Assembly: GCA_003278535.1 (NCBI GenBank)
Contig: QCEG01000001.1
Location: 124,001 to 188,000, forward strand
Length of the DNA: 64,000 bases
Source of the DNA: Prochlorococcus sp. AG-355-N18
GTDB lineage: Bacteria > Cyanobacteriota > Cyanobacteriia > PCC-6307 > Cyanobiaceae
Direction: 5' to 3'
Part shown: in pieces, positions 1-8,957 of the stretch
Numbering within the stretch: the stretch's first letter is position 1
Layout of the letters: every line of letters begins with the position of its first letter
Made by a program: the position numbers and the translations under genes
The notes under the pieces: model-generated
What the model saw: the letters and a program-made list of their open reading frames with translations, nothing else
Told to the model about the DNA's origin: nothing
Database searches by the model: none

Positions 1-701
1 AGTTTGAGGTAAATCTTGAAAAAAACTCTAAGGTTTTGTTGACTACCTCTTCAGCTCAAAAAGTATATGGATCAGTTGGAAGATCTAAAATCAATCCAAA
101 AGGAAGTTTTTCAAAGCAAAAGAATCTCATAAGCATTCTTGACAATTCTCATTTAGAGTTTCTTCCCCAAGAAACAATCATCTTTGCAAATGGTTTGTAT
201 GAGCAAATTTTTAAAGTATCTATTTCAGAAACTTCAAGTTTTTTATTTACAGATTTAATAAGACTTGGAAGATCTTCATCCGGAGAATCTATTGAGAATG
301 GAGTTTTTAGGTCTAAATTAGAAATTATGAGAAATAATGATTTACTTGATGATTGGGAATATGTTGATCAGATTGAATTATCTAAGGCAAGTTTTGTGGC
401 TAAGTCGGGCATGGATTACATGCCCGTTTTTGGATCCTTAATTTGGATTTGCGAAAAAGATTTCTCCAAGTCAAAAATAAATAATCTTGTAGGAAATATA
501 AAAAAGATTTTCGATGAAACTAATAATAATTTATCTATTGGAATCCTTGAAAATGGAATCTCTGTAAGATTCCTAGGAAGTTCTTCTCAAGATGCTAGAA
601 AATGTTTTTTTTGTATTTGGAAACAAATTAGGTCTGTTTGTGGATTTTGTGAGCCAAAATATCAAGGTGTATGGCCTTTACAAGATTCTATGAATTATTA
701 A
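1..701 (+). CDS. ureD: Urease accessory protein UreD, 5'-truncated by the window edge
   Basis: UreD acts with UreF and UreG as a chaperone that loads nickel into apo-urease in the cytoplasm. The reading frame is open from base 3 through the ORF-track start, so the TTG at 36 is internal and the true start lies outside the window. The segment [16 protein letters not shown] is typical of the conserved core of UreD. It is followed 50 bases later by ureA, ureB and ureC on the same strand, which fixes the assignment. No ureE, ureF or ureG is visible downstream of ureC, so these must lie upstream, outside the window. Confidence 0.93.
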   Translation, partial: FEVNLEKNSKVLLTTSSAQKVYGSVGRSKINPKGSFSKQKNLISILDNSHLEFLPQETIIFANGLYEQIFKVSISETSSFLFTDLIRLGRSSSGESIENGVFRSKLEIMRNNDLLDDWEYVDQIELSKASFVAKSGMDYMPVFGSLIWICEKDFSKSKINNLVGNIKKIFDETNNNLSIGILENGISVRFLGSSSQDARKCFFCIWKQIRSVCGFCEPKYQGVWPLQDSMNY

Positions 702-751
702 TTATGTTCAGAAAGAACCTTTTTTAAGAATTTATAGATTAAGTTTTTATT

Positions 752-1054
752 ATGCATCTTTCACCTCAAGAAAAAGATAAATTATTGGTTTTTTCTGCTG
801 CGCTCTTAGCTGAAAGAAGGCTCAGTCGAGGTCTTAAGCTTAATTATCCTGAAACAATTGCTTTTTTAAGTTTTCAAATTCTTGAAGGAGCACGAGATGG
901 GAAAAGTGTAAGTCAATTAATGTCAGAGGGAACTACCTGGCTTTCAAAATCACAAGTTATGGAGGGCATTCCTGAAATGGTTGATGAAGTTCAAATAGAA
1001 GCGGTTTTCCCAGATGGGACTAAATTAGTTACTATTCACAATCCGATTAATTAG
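752..1054 (+). CDS. ureA: Urease gamma subunit
   Basis: This is the smallest structural subunit of the nickel urease that splits urea into ammonia and carbamate. Its 100 residues match the usual length of a separate bacterial gamma subunit. The N-terminus ([11 protein letters not shown]) and the internal [21 protein letters not shown] are family hallmarks. It starts with ATG, and its stop lies 2 bases before the ureB start, so translation of the two is probably coupled. Urea is a nitrogen source for oligotrophic marine cyanobacteria. Confidence 0.97.
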   Translation: MHLSPQEKDKLLVFSAALLAERRLSRGLKLNYPETIAFLSFQILEGARDGKSVSQLMSEGTTWLSKSQVMEGIPEMVDEVQIEAVFPDGTKLVTIHNPIN

Positions 1055-1056
1055 TT

Positions 1057-1377
1057 ATGAGTAATTTAATTCCTGGCGAAATAATTCCTGAAGAAGGTGA
1101 AATCGAACTAAATCTTAGTAAGCAAGTTAAAACAGTAACGGTCTCTAATTCTGGAGATAGACCTGTGCAAGTTGGATCTCATTATCATTTTTATGAAGCA
1201 AACAAGGCTTTAATTTTTGATCGAGAAATAACAAAAGGAATGCGTCTTGACATTCCTGCTGGAACAGCAATTAGATTTGAACCGGGTGATACGACAGATG
1301 TCAAATTAGTTCCATATACAGGTTTAAGAAATGTATATGGTTTTAATTCATTAATTAATGGTTCTTTAAATAGTTAA
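1057..1377 (+). CDS. ureB: Urease beta subunit
   Basis: This is the beta subunit of the trimeric urease repeat. At 106 residues it has the standard length. It opens with MSNLIPGEI and contains the conserved [16 protein letters not shown] and [16 protein letters not shown] segments of the family. It is separated from ureA by 2 bases and from ureC by 4 bases, consistent with a single ureDABC transcript. Confidence 0.97.
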   Translation: MSNLIPGEIIPEEGEIELNLSKQVKTVTVSNSGDRPVQVGSHYHFYEANKALIFDREITKGMRLDIPAGTAIRFEPGDTTDVKLVPYTGLRNVYGFNSLINGSLNS

Positions 1378-1381
1378 AATT

Positions 1382-3091
1382 ATGTCCTATAAAATTGATA
1401 GAAATACTTATGCTCAAACTTACGGACCCACTATCGGGGATAGAGTAAGGCTTGCTGATACCCAACTTTTTATAGAAGTAGAAAAGGATTTAACTACATA
1501 CGGAGATGAAGTTAAATTCGGAGGAGGTAAAGTTATTCGAGATGGTATGGGACAGTCTCAAGTAACAAGAGGAGATGGAGCTGTAGATACCGTAATAACT
1601 AATGCACTGCTGGTAGATTGGTGGGGAATAATTAAAGCTGATGTGGGTATAAAAGATGGCATGATTTTTGAAATTGGTAAAGCTGGTAATCCAGATATCC
1701 AGGATAATGTAAATATTGTTATAGGTGCATCAACAGAAGTAATAGCTGGAGAGGGCCATATTCTAACTGCAGGTTCTATAGATACTCATATACATTTTAT
1801 TTGTCCCCAGCAAATTGAGACAGCACTAGCCTCCGGAATTACAACCATGCTGGGAGGAGGAACTGGACCTGCAACTGGTACAAATGCCACTACTTGTACT
1901 CCTGGTTCTTTTCATATTTCAAGAATGCTTCAATCTGCAGAAGCATTTCCCATGAATTTAGGTTTTTTTGGAAAAGGAAACTCCACAAACGAGAGCAATC
2001 TTATTGATCAGGTTGAAGCTGGTGCATGTGGATTGAAGCTTCATGAGGATTGGGGAACCACTCCCTCTACAATAAATTCTTGTCTTAATGTTGCAGAAAA
2101 GTTTGACGTACAAGTATGTATTCATACTGATACTTTGAATGAGGCAGGCTTTGTTGAGGATACTATCAACGCTATTGCAGGAAGAACTATTCATACTTTT
2201 CATACCGAAGGAGCAGGAGGAGGTCATGCGCCAGATATTATTAAAATCTGTGGAGAAAAAAATGTTCTTCCAAGTAGTACTAATCCAACAAGACCTTATA
2301 CCAGGAACACATTAGAAGAACATCTTGACATGTTAATGGTTTGTCATCACTTAGATTCTAAAATCCCAGAAGATATTGCATTTGCTGAATCAAGGATCAG
2401 AAGAGAGACTATTGCAGCTGAGGATATCTTGCATGATATTGGTGCCTTTTCAATTATTGCTAGTGATTCTCAAGCTATGGGAAGAGTTGGTGAAGTAATT
2501 ACAAGAACTTTTCAAACAGCTCATAAAATGAAAGTTCAGAGGGGGCCGCTATCGCAGGATTCTGATAGAAACGATAATTACAGAGTAAAGAGATATATTT
2601 CTAAAGTTACAATTAATCCTGCAATAGCTCATGGTATTGATAAGCATGTTGGGTCTATAGAAAAGGGTAAAATTGCCGATTTGGTGTTGTGGAAACCTTC
2701 CTTTTTTGCTGTAAAACCTGAATTAGTTGTTAAAGGAGGATCTATAGTTTGGTCCCAAATGGGCGATGCAAATGCTTCAATTCCTACTCCAGGTCCTGTC
2801 CATGGCCGACCTATGTTTGCAAGTTTTGGCCAATCTCTAATTAAGAGTTCTTTTAGCTTTTTAAGTAAAAATTCAATTGATCAAAATATTCCAAATAAAT
2901 TAGGCTTACAAAAGAAATGTATTGCTGTAGAAAATACTAGAAATATCAATAAATCACACTTAAAACTTAATAGTAAACTACCAAATATTTCAGTTGATCC
3001 TCAAACTTATGAAGTTTTTTCTGATGGAGAACTTCTTACTTGTGAACCACTTGATGAAGTTCCAATGGCTCAGAGATATTTTTTACTTTAG
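1382..3091 (+). CDS. ureC: Urease alpha (catalytic) subunit
   Basis: This is the catalytic urease subunit carrying the bi-nickel centre. The nickel-ligand HIH motif sits near residue 137 ([11 protein letters not shown]). The lysine that becomes carbamylated lies in GLKLHEDWG near residue 219, further ligand histidines in HTDTLNE and [15 protein letters not shown], and the flap with the catalytic histidine in MVCHHLD. The 569-residue length is normal and all key residues are present, so the enzyme should be active once metallated. The last 4 bases overlap the stop of the convergent gpgS gene, with no space for a conventional terminator. Confidence 0.98.
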   Translation: MSYKIDRNTYAQTYGPTIGDRVRLADTQLFIEVEKDLTTYGDEVKFGGGKVIRDGMGQSQVTRGDGAVDTVITNALLVDWWGIIKADVGIKDGMIFEIGKAGNPDIQDNVNIVIGASTEVIAGEGHILTAGSIDTHIHFICPQQIETALASGITTMLGGGTGPATGTNATTCTPGSFHISRMLQSAEAFPMNLGFFGKGNSTNESNLIDQVEAGACGLKLHEDWGTTPSTINSCLNVAEKFDVQVCIHTDTLNEAGFVEDTINAIAGRTIHTFHTEGAGGGHAPDIIKICGEKNVLPSSTNPTRPYTRNTLEEHLDMLMVCHHLDSKIPEDIAFAESRIRRETIAAEDILHDIGAFSIIASDSQAMGRVGEVITRTFQTAHKMKVQRGPLSQDSDRNDNYRVKRYISKVTINPAIAHGIDKHVGSIEKGKIADLVLWKPSFFAVKPELVVKGGSIVWSQMGDANASIPTPGPVHGRPMFASFGQSLIKSSFSFLSKNSIDQNIPNKLGLQKKCIAVENTRNINKSHLKLNSKLPNISVDPQTYEVFSDGELLTCEPLDEVPMAQRYFLL

Positions 3092-4314
3092 AAGTTTTTA
3101 ATTAATTCTTTTTCACTTGTCTTTATGTCTTTTGATCCAGCAATTGCTAAATCTTCTTGCAGTTTGTTCTCACATGATAGAACTCTTGACCAACTTGGTA
3201 ATTGCAATGTTCTAGGACAAGCCAGATAATCTTCTGTAGCAGGTCTTAATAGTTTCGCAAACTTTTGTACTGATAATTCTTCTTCGTGCCTATCGTATGG
3301 AAGTTGATTAACTGCTGAATCTAATCCAAATTGTTTTACTCGATCTTCTCCAACTCTTTTGTAGAGAACTTCTAAAGTCGCTAGTTGGGTGCTAGTTAAT
3401 GTCTCGGCTTGATGCTCCATGAGTCCTCTTAAAACACTTGAAAGGATTTCTGTACACATTTTTTGCAGTCCTTCTTTAGAAGAATCTCCAATATTCTTAT
3501 GTTTATGATCAAATAAACCTAGGTCAACCTGAGCTATTTTGGAGGTTCTTACGTTTCTATAAACTTCTGATAATAAACCTATCTCTAAACCCCAGTCACA
3601 AGGTATTCTTAAATTCATAGCAAGGTCTTTAGTAAACGCGAACTCACCTGCTAATGGATATCTAAATGATTGAAGATATTGCAAAAACGGACCCTTACCA
3701 ACTAACTGCTCAAGACTTGCTAATAAAGGACCGACGAATAATCTTGTTGCTCTACCTTGCAATTGATTTGTTTCTAGGGATAACCTACTGTAAAAAGCCT
3801 TTACATATGATATTCCATATGATTCATCAAGAAGTGGAAGTATCATTCTTGAAGGATATAAAGGACTAAAAGTTCTTATATCAGCATCAAAAAGAGCAAC
3901 AACTTCTGATTTTCTAGTCGCTACTCCTATGCCTTGCCATACAGCCCATCCTTTACCTGGAGTTCCTAAAAGTTCTAACCCATTTTTTTCTTGGCTTTTT
4001 AACAGTTCAATTACAAAGGGAGAATTAGTCCATTGAACGTGAACAGTGAATGGCATTGAGTCAAAAAATGATTTTGCTGCCTTAACTTGCTCAACAGTTT
4101 TTGCAGAGAGGGCAATTACTAATTCATTTAAGCCTGTGAGGTGTTTTAAAACTTCTCTTATATCTTTTAATGCTGGACGTTCAAACTCTTCATATAAGCA
4201 AGGTATTAAAATGCTAGTTGATCTTTTTTTAAGACTTTTGTTTAATTCTTTAAGTAAATTTCCTGTAACGCCATATTCATGTATTGTTGTGATTAAACCT
4301 TGTTGAAAGTCCAT
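3088..4314 (-). CDS. gpgS: Glucosyl-3-phosphoglycerate synthase (GT81-type)
   Basis: It is predicted to transfer glucose from a nucleotide sugar to 3-phosphoglycerate, giving glucosyl-3-phosphoglycerate, the first step of glucosylglycerate synthesis. The N-terminal half is a GT-A fold: a strand with [13 protein letters not shown], a glycine-rich stretch ([18 protein letters not shown]) and the metal/nucleotide DxD motif in [11 protein letters not shown] near residue 143. The 408-residue length is usual for the family. It is divergent from the phosphorylase-phosphatase-kinase operon across a 50-base promoter gap. Glucosylglycerate is an established compatible solute of marine picocyanobacteria, favoured under nitrogen limitation. 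A related mannosyl-transferring activity cannot be excluded from sequence alone. Confidence 0.88.
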   Translation of the reverse strand: MDFQQGLITTIHEYGVTGNLLKELNKSLKKRSTSILIPCLYEEFERPALKDIREVLKHLTGLNELVIALSAKTVEQVKAAKSFFDSMPFTVHVQWTNSPFVIELLKSQEKNGLELLGTPGKGWAVWQGIGVATRKSEVVALFDADIRTFSPLYPSRMILPLLDESYGISYVKAFYSRLSLETNQLQGRATRLFVGPLLASLEQLVGKGPFLQYLQSFRYPLAGEFAFTKDLAMNLRIPCDWGLEIGLLSEVYRNVRTSKIAQVDLGLFDHKHKNIGDSSKEGLQKMCTEILSSVLRGLMEHQAETLTSTQLATLEVLYKRVGEDRVKQFGLDSAVNQLPYDRHEEELSVQKFAKLLRPATEDYLACPRTLQLPSWSRVLSCENKLQEDLAIAGSKDIKTSEKELIKNF

Positions 4315-4364
4315 TTTCTAATTGATGTGCAGAATGGTATTAATACTTCGATGATTTTCTCAAA

Positions 4365-6125
4365 GTGAAGCAAATTGATCCAGAGAAAAAATTAGATAGA
4401 ATAAAAATTGATAAATTGTTAAAAACAATTTATTCAAATCATACTACAGAAGAAATTAATTTTATTTCAAATCAATTATTACAGATTTTAGATAATTTCT
4501 CAGAGAAATCTGCTTATGAAGAAATAAGAGATAAGGAAAGGTGGAATGAATCTCATTCGGTTTTGATAACGTATGCAGATAGTATTTATAAAAATGGCGA
4601 GGCAACATTAACAACTCTTAGGAAGTTGTTAAGTAAACATTTTGGCAGTCTTTCTAAAGTTGTACATATTCTTCCTTTTTTGAAATCTACAAGCGATGGT
4701 GGTTTCGCAGTCTCAAGTTATGATTCCTTAGAAGAAAAATTTGGTGGTTGGGATGATCTCAAAAGTATTTCTAAAAAACATGATTTGATGGCTGATTTAG
4801 TACTAAACCATGTCTCATCATCTCACCCATGGGTTCAACAATTTATTAAATCCCAAGAGCCGGGCATATCAAATGTTTTTTCACCCAAACAAAATCTTGA
4901 CTGGTCAAATGTGGTTAGGCCTAGAAGTTCCTCTTTGTTTTCTCAAATAAATACTGATGATGGCCCCAAACAAGTTTGGACAACTTTTGGTCCAGATCAA
5001 ATTGATTTGAATTGGCATAATCCAAAAATGACTCTTGAGTTCTTAAATTTAATTATTACTTATTTATCTAATGGAATTAAATGGTTAAGGCTTGATGCTG
5101 TAGGTTTTATTTGGAAGGAGTCAGGGACTACATGCTTACACTTACCTAAAGCACACTCAATTGTGAAACTCTTAAGAGTTCTTTTAAATAATCTTCTTGA
5201 AGAGGGAGTTTTAATAACTGAAACAAATGTTCCTCAGAAGGAAAATCTATCTTATCTGATTCCTAATGATGAAGCACATATGGCATATAATTTTCCATTG
5301 CCTCCTCTTCTTCTAGAGGCAATTATTACTTCAAGAGCTGATATTCTAAACTCATGGATTTTTGATTGGCCCATATTACCTGAAGATACTACTTTATTTA
5401 ATTTCACTGCATCGCACGATGGTGTTGGGCTAAGAGCTCTTGAGGGTTTAATGAATGAGCAGAGAATTAAAGATTTATTAATTAATTGTGAGAAAAGAGG
5501 CGGATTAGTAAGTCATAGACGTTTATCAAATGGTGATGATAAACCTTATGAACTGAATATTAGTTGGTGGAGTGCAATGGAAGACTCTAGTAGAGATGCT
5601 AAAAGATTTCAATATGAGAGATTTATTTTGAGTCAATTACTAGTAATGGCTCTAAAAGGGGTCCCTGCATTTTATTTGCCAGCATTACTAGCTTCAGAAA
5701 ATGATATCAAAAGTTTTTCTATGACTGGTCAAAGGAGAGATCTTAACAGAGAAAAGTTTAAATCAGAAAATCTTTCAGCCGTTTTAAATAATCCTGAATC
5801 TAATGCTAATAAAAACTTAAAATATCTCAGTAATGCTATGGATATCAGATCAGAATTAAAGCAATTTCACCCTTGTTCACAAATGAAATGTTTGTCTAAA
5901 GGTAGAAGTGATATTGTTGTAATCAAAAGAGGTAACGGTCCTGAGGCTGTTTTTGCAATCCATAATATGACTGATAATAAAATTAATTATCAATTGAATG
6001 ATAATGATCTATCAAAAATAATTGATAATGATTTTAATACCTTTGATTTTTTAGCATCCAATAAATACAATTGCAAAAATATTAGTCTTGATCCTTTTCA
6101 AGTAGTTTGGCTTAGTTCTTTATAA
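4365..6125 (+). CDS. GH13 sugar phosphorylase, probably glucosylglycerate phosphorylase (often labelled sucrose phosphorylase)
   Basis: This is an alpha-amylase-family barrel enzyme. The GH13 regions are visible: region I DLVLNHVSSSHPW near residue 147, region II with the nucleophile in WLRLDAVGF near residue 243, region III with the general acid in LITETNVPQKEN near residue 285, and region IV NFTASHDGVGLRALEG near residue 345. The family (GH13 subfamily 18) includes sucrose phosphorylase, sucrose-6-phosphate phosphorylase and glucosylglycerate phosphorylase. The ETNVP acid/base segment differs from what I recall of bifidobacterial sucrose phosphorylase. Its position in an operon with the GpgP-like phosphatase and glycerate kinase, opposite gpgS, argues for phosphorolysis of glucosylglycerate to glucose-1-phosphate and glycerate. 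The start is a GTG; the next gene begins 2 bases after the stop. Confidence 0.8.
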   Translation: MKQIDPEKKLDRIKIDKLLKTIYSNHTTEEINFISNQLLQILDNFSEKSAYEEIRDKERWNESHSVLITYADSIYKNGEATLTTLRKLLSKHFGSLSKVVHILPFLKSTSDGGFAVSSYDSLEEKFGGWDDLKSISKKHDLMADLVLNHVSSSHPWVQQFIKSQEPGISNVFSPKQNLDWSNVVRPRSSSLFSQINTDDGPKQVWTTFGPDQIDLNWHNPKMTLEFLNLIITYLSNGIKWLRLDAVGFIWKESGTTCLHLPKAHSIVKLLRVLLNNLLEEGVLITETNVPQKENLSYLIPNDEAHMAYNFPLPPLLLEAIITSRADILNSWIFDWPILPEDTTLFNFTASHDGVGLRALEGLMNEQRIKDLLINCEKRGGLVSHRRLSNGDDKPYELNISWWSAMEDSSRDAKRFQYERFILSQLLVMALKGVPAFYLPALLASENDIKSFSMTGQRRDLNREKFKSENLSAVLNNPESNANKNLKYLSNAMDIRSELKQFHPCSQMKCLSKGRSDIVVIKRGNGPEAVFAIHNMTDNKINYQLNDNDLSKIIDNDFNTFDFLASNKYNCKNISLDPFQVVWLSSL

Positions 6126-6127
6126 AA

Positions 6128-6925
6128 ATGATAGAGAATTCTTCTGTTTGGGTAGTAAGTGATGTAGATGGTACTTTAATGGATCACTCATATGATTTAT
6201 CACCTGCTAAAGAAACTATAAAAAAACTACAAAAATTATCCATACCCGTAATTCTTTGTACAAGCAAAACCGCTTCTGAAGTAAAAGTTATTAGAAAGGA
6301 ACTTAACTTGACGGATCCTTATATTGTTGAGAATGGTGCGGCAATATATGGTGAATCTCTCAAAAGAGTAAATGGAGAAATCATTCTTGGAATAAAATAC
6401 GAATCTCTTGAAGAAATCTTAAATACTATCTCTAAAGAAATTCATTACAAACTTACTCCTCTTAATAATCTCACTGATCAAGAAGCCACTCAGCTTACAG
6501 GTTTAGAAGGTAACTCACTAAACTTAATGCGAGATAGACACTGGAGCATGCCTTTTTTAAACCCGCCAATTTATTTAGAAGAGAAAATTAATATTTGTTG
6601 TAAAAAATTCAATGTTGATATTTTTAAAGGCAATAGAATGAGCCACCTTCTATCCACAAAATCGAATAAAGGTAAAGCAATAAATACTCTTAAAGAATAT
6701 TCAAATGTCCAAAATATTGAAATCATAGGATTAGGCGATTCTCCAAATGATTTGCCTCTACTTTTAAACTCAGATATTAAAATCGTTATTCCTGGAATAG
6801 ATGGACCTAACTTAAATTTACTAGATCAATTAAAAGATTTGGAATTTACTTTGGCTTCTGAACCAAATGGATATGGTTGGAAAAATGAAATCAATAAATT
6901 GATTAATAAGCGAGAACTAAGTTAG
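6128..6925 (+). CDS. gpgP: HAD phosphatase, mannosyl/glucosyl-3-phosphoglycerate phosphatase family
   Basis: It is predicted to dephosphorylate glucosyl-3-phosphoglycerate to glucosylglycerate. HAD motif I is VSDVDGTLMD at residues 10-19, motif II is LCTSKT near 45, the conserved lysine is in NKGKAINTL, and motif IV is GLGDSPNDLPLL near 205. These features match the Cof/MPGP-type cap subclass. The 265-residue length fits. It is tightly packed between the phosphorylase (2-base gap) and the glycerate kinase (4-base gap). The GpgS partner gene close by makes the glucosyl substrate the best guess; mannosyl-phosphoglycerate is the alternative. Confidence 0.85.
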   Translation: MIENSSVWVVSDVDGTLMDHSYDLSPAKETIKKLQKLSIPVILCTSKTASEVKVIRKELNLTDPYIVENGAAIYGESLKRVNGEIILGIKYESLEEILNTISKEIHYKLTPLNNLTDQEATQLTGLEGNSLNLMRDRHWSMPFLNPPIYLEEKINICCKKFNVDIFKGNRMSHLLSTKSNKGKAINTLKEYSNVQNIEIIGLGDSPNDLPLLLNSDIKIVIPGIDGPNLNLLDQLKDLEFTLASEPNGYGWKNEINKLINKRELS

Positions 6926-6929
6926 AAAG

Positions 6930-7874
6930 ATGAAAGATTTAGATATTAATTTTCCTCTCGATAAATTTGAAAAATTAATTATTGATATTGGTTGGGAATC
7001 CTTGGATGATTGGTTCAATTTTTGGAACAAGAAAAGAAATATTCTTTCAATTGATCAATATTGGAACTATAAAGTAAATGATGACTGGATATGGGGTTTG
7101 GCTTTACCTCTTTTATCTCAGGCTTGTAAATTTCAAAATAATTTTTCTAATAGAAAAATTATTGGAATCTCAGCTTTACCTGGAACAGGTAAAACAACAC
7201 TAGGTAAATGGCTCGAAGCTATATCGTTAAAATTAAACTTCAAAATTGCGGTTATTTCAATTGATGACTTTTATCTCCCATCAAATGAAATGAAATTCGC
7301 AATTAAGAATAACCCTTGGAATGTTTCAAGAGGGTTTCCTGGTAGTCACTCAATAAATTTGATGTATGAAAAATTATTAAATTGGAAGATCAATGGAGTA
7401 TTAAATGTACCAGTTTTCGATAAATCTTTAAGAAATGGTTTAGGAGATAGATCTCATTGGAGATCAGATAAACCTGATGTTTTAATTCTTGAGGGATGGT
7501 TTTTAGGAATTAAACCTTTTTCTAATGTCATAAATGATCGACTCATAAATACAACAAATTTGAGTCTTCATGAATCATCTTATGTATTAAAAATTCAAAA
7601 AAACCTTAATGAATATTTAGATATTTGGACTTTAATAGACAATATTTGGCACTTAAAGCCTTTGAAGATTGAGTATATGAATATATGGAAAACAAATCAG
7701 GAAAAAGAAATGTTTTTACAGAAAGGTAACGCCCTTAAAGATGAAAAATTATCTAATTTCTTGAGAATGCTTAATGTCTCAATACCTCATAAAAGTTTTG
7801 ATGATATAAAATCCTATGCGCTTTTATTAATTGATCAAGAAAGAAATTTAATTGAGGCTGGATTGAATTTGTAG
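6930..7874 (+). CDS. D-glycerate 3-kinase (plant/GLYK-type P-loop kinase)
   Basis: It phosphorylates D-glycerate to 3-phosphoglycerate. It has a P-loop (GISALPGTGKTTLGKWL, near residue 86), a Walker-B-like strand (ISIDDFYLP), the substrate region NVSRGFPGSHS and a VLILEGWFLG strand, all as in plant-type glycerate kinases. It is the last gene of the phosphorylase-phosphatase-kinase operon. Known family members close the photorespiratory cycle; here the kinase would also recover glycerate released from glucosylglycerate. The first 80 residues are Trp- and Asp-rich, as in relatives. Confidence 0.88.
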   Translation: MKDLDINFPLDKFEKLIIDIGWESLDDWFNFWNKKRNILSIDQYWNYKVNDDWIWGLALPLLSQACKFQNNFSNRKIIGISALPGTGKTTLGKWLEAISLKLNFKIAVISIDDFYLPSNEMKFAIKNNPWNVSRGFPGSHSINLMYEKLLNWKINGVLNVPVFDKSLRNGLGDRSHWRSDKPDVLILEGWFLGIKPFSNVINDRLINTTNLSLHESSYVLKIQKNLNEYLDIWTLIDNIWHLKPLKIEYMNIWKTNQEKEMFLQKGNALKDEKLSNFLRMLNVSIPHKSFDDIKSYALLLIDQERNLIEAGLNL

Positions 7875-7966
7875 TAATTTTCTAAATTTCTTTTTTTTCA
7901 GTAATTTTTTATACATTTTTTTCAGCTTTTAATAGTGTTTAATAATTAATATTTTTCTGTATAGGG

Positions 7967-8194
7967 ATGGTTGAGTTTTCTTACAAAAATGAAGGCTGTA
8001 GGATGGTTGTCTTGAGATGTATTGGTCCATCAAATTTTTTCTTAGAGAGAGTTTTATTTCCAACTGACATTCTTACTTTTATGGCCCCTAATGATTCAAG
8101 AGTTGAAATTTGGGGAAATGAATTATATGGCCCTAAGTTGGAAGAGAGAATAAGAATTTCTGCTGATAACGAAGATTCAACTTTGGTGGCATAG
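7967..8194 (+). CDS. DUF1830 family protein
   Basis: A 75-residue cyanobacterial protein with the DUF1830 pattern: a Cys-containing first strand (CRMVVLRCIG), FFLERVLFPTDILTFMAP in the middle and VEIWG towards the end. The family has no assigned biochemical role. It lies alone downstream of the glycerate kinase on the same strand, 92 bases away, with a T-rich tract in the gap that may end the upstream operon. The start is an ATG. Confidence 0.72.
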   Translation: MVEFSYKNEGCRMVVLRCIGPSNFFLERVLFPTDILTFMAPNDSRVEIWGNELYGPKLEERIRISADNEDSTLVA

Positions 8195-8283
8195 AGCAGA
8201 TATTATCTAATTGTCTTCGAGTCAAAATTTTTTACATATAGATAGTTTTTATTGATATTATCAAACTAGTTTTAGTTTTTTAG

Positions 8284-8409
8284 ATGTATTATTTTTCTTC
8301 TTTTGCAATAGGAGGTTTCGTCCCCTCTGCAGCTATCGCTGGAGTTTTACTCTTAGTTGGGTTAGGAGCTTTCTTTTATCTTGGTATTAAAGGACCTACA
8401 GATTATTAA
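8284..8409 (+). CDS. 41-residue single-span membrane protein (below ORF-track cutoff)
   Basis: An ATG-started frame encodes MYYFSSFAIGG...GIKGPTDY. One hydrophobic helix (about residues 15-35, VLLLVGLGAFFYLG) is followed by a short charged tail. Size and composition resemble small photosystem, cytochrome b6f or NDH-1 subunits, but I do not recognise it as any named one. It sits 74 bases upstream of another tiny membrane protein in the same direction. Confidence 0.6.
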   Translation: MYYFSSFAIGGFVPSAAIAGVLLLVGLGAFFYLGIKGPTDY

Positions 8410-8472
8410 ATATGAGTTAATCAACAAATTGTAATTTTAATTTTTCATAATCTTCTTTAATAAGTTAACACT

Positions 8473-8607
8473 ATGGATTTAACAACTATTTTATTTATAT
8501 TAAGCTTACCTTTCGTTTTATTAACAGTTTATTTTGGGACAAAAAATGATTTTTACGAGAGCGAAAACTATAAAGGAGATGGTTGTGCTCACGATGTTAA
8601 AAGGTAA
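8473..8607 (+). CDS. 44-residue single-span membrane protein (below ORF-track cutoff)
   Basis: An ATG-started frame encodes MDLTTILFILSLPFVLLTVYFG, one transmembrane helix, then a hydrophilic tail of about 20 residues (KNDFYESENYKGDGCAHDVKR) with a single Cys-His pair. It is not recognised as a named photosystem subunit. It ends 8 bases before the stop of the convergent secreted-protein gene. The clean frame and hydrophobic-then-polar layout support a real gene. Confidence 0.55.
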   Translation: MDLTTILFILSLPFVLLTVYFGTKNDFYESENYKGDGCAHDVKR

Positions 8608-8615
8608 CTTTATTC

Positions 8616-8888
8616 CTAATCACCTCTAAATACACAGGTCCATCTACTATCAAATTGCCAAACAGGTTTGTATATTTCATTAGTAATTTTTTCGCCTGCC
8701 ATATTACAAGTATCTAAATCTTTCATAGGAATAGAATGTAAAGATGGACTTGTTATTCCACTAACCTCTGGCCTTCCACCAGGACCTTGTCTGTAAGTTC
8801 CAATTATTAACCAATAGTTAGCTTTCGCAGAACCAGAAATGATTAAGGAAAAAAGAAAAAATAATATTAAAATTGATTTTTTTTTCAT
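8616..8888 (-). CDS. Small secreted or periplasmic protein, unknown function
   Basis: A 90-residue protein starting MKKKSILILFFLFSLIISGSAKA, a textbook signal peptide with probable cleavage after AKA near residue 23. The mature part is about 67 residues with two cysteines (LDTCNMAGE and WTCVFRGD) that could form a disulfide. The layout recalls small secreted proteins common in marine picocyanobacteria, for which no function is assigned. It is divergent from uppP. Confidence 0.7.
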   Translation of the reverse strand: MKKKSILILFFLFSLIISGSAKANYWLIIGTYRQGPGGRPEVSGITSPSLHSIPMKDLDTCNMAGEKITNEIYKPVWQFDSRWTCVFRGD

Positions 8889-8957
8889 CTTTATATACTA
8901 GCTTTTATTTTTTAAAATTTAAAATTGCTATTAATTAATTAGGTAATTTAATAATTT

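Noticed and set aside
1958-2227. 89-residue minus-strand ORF inside ureC
   Set aside because: Antisense to the urease catalytic core with no motif of its own.
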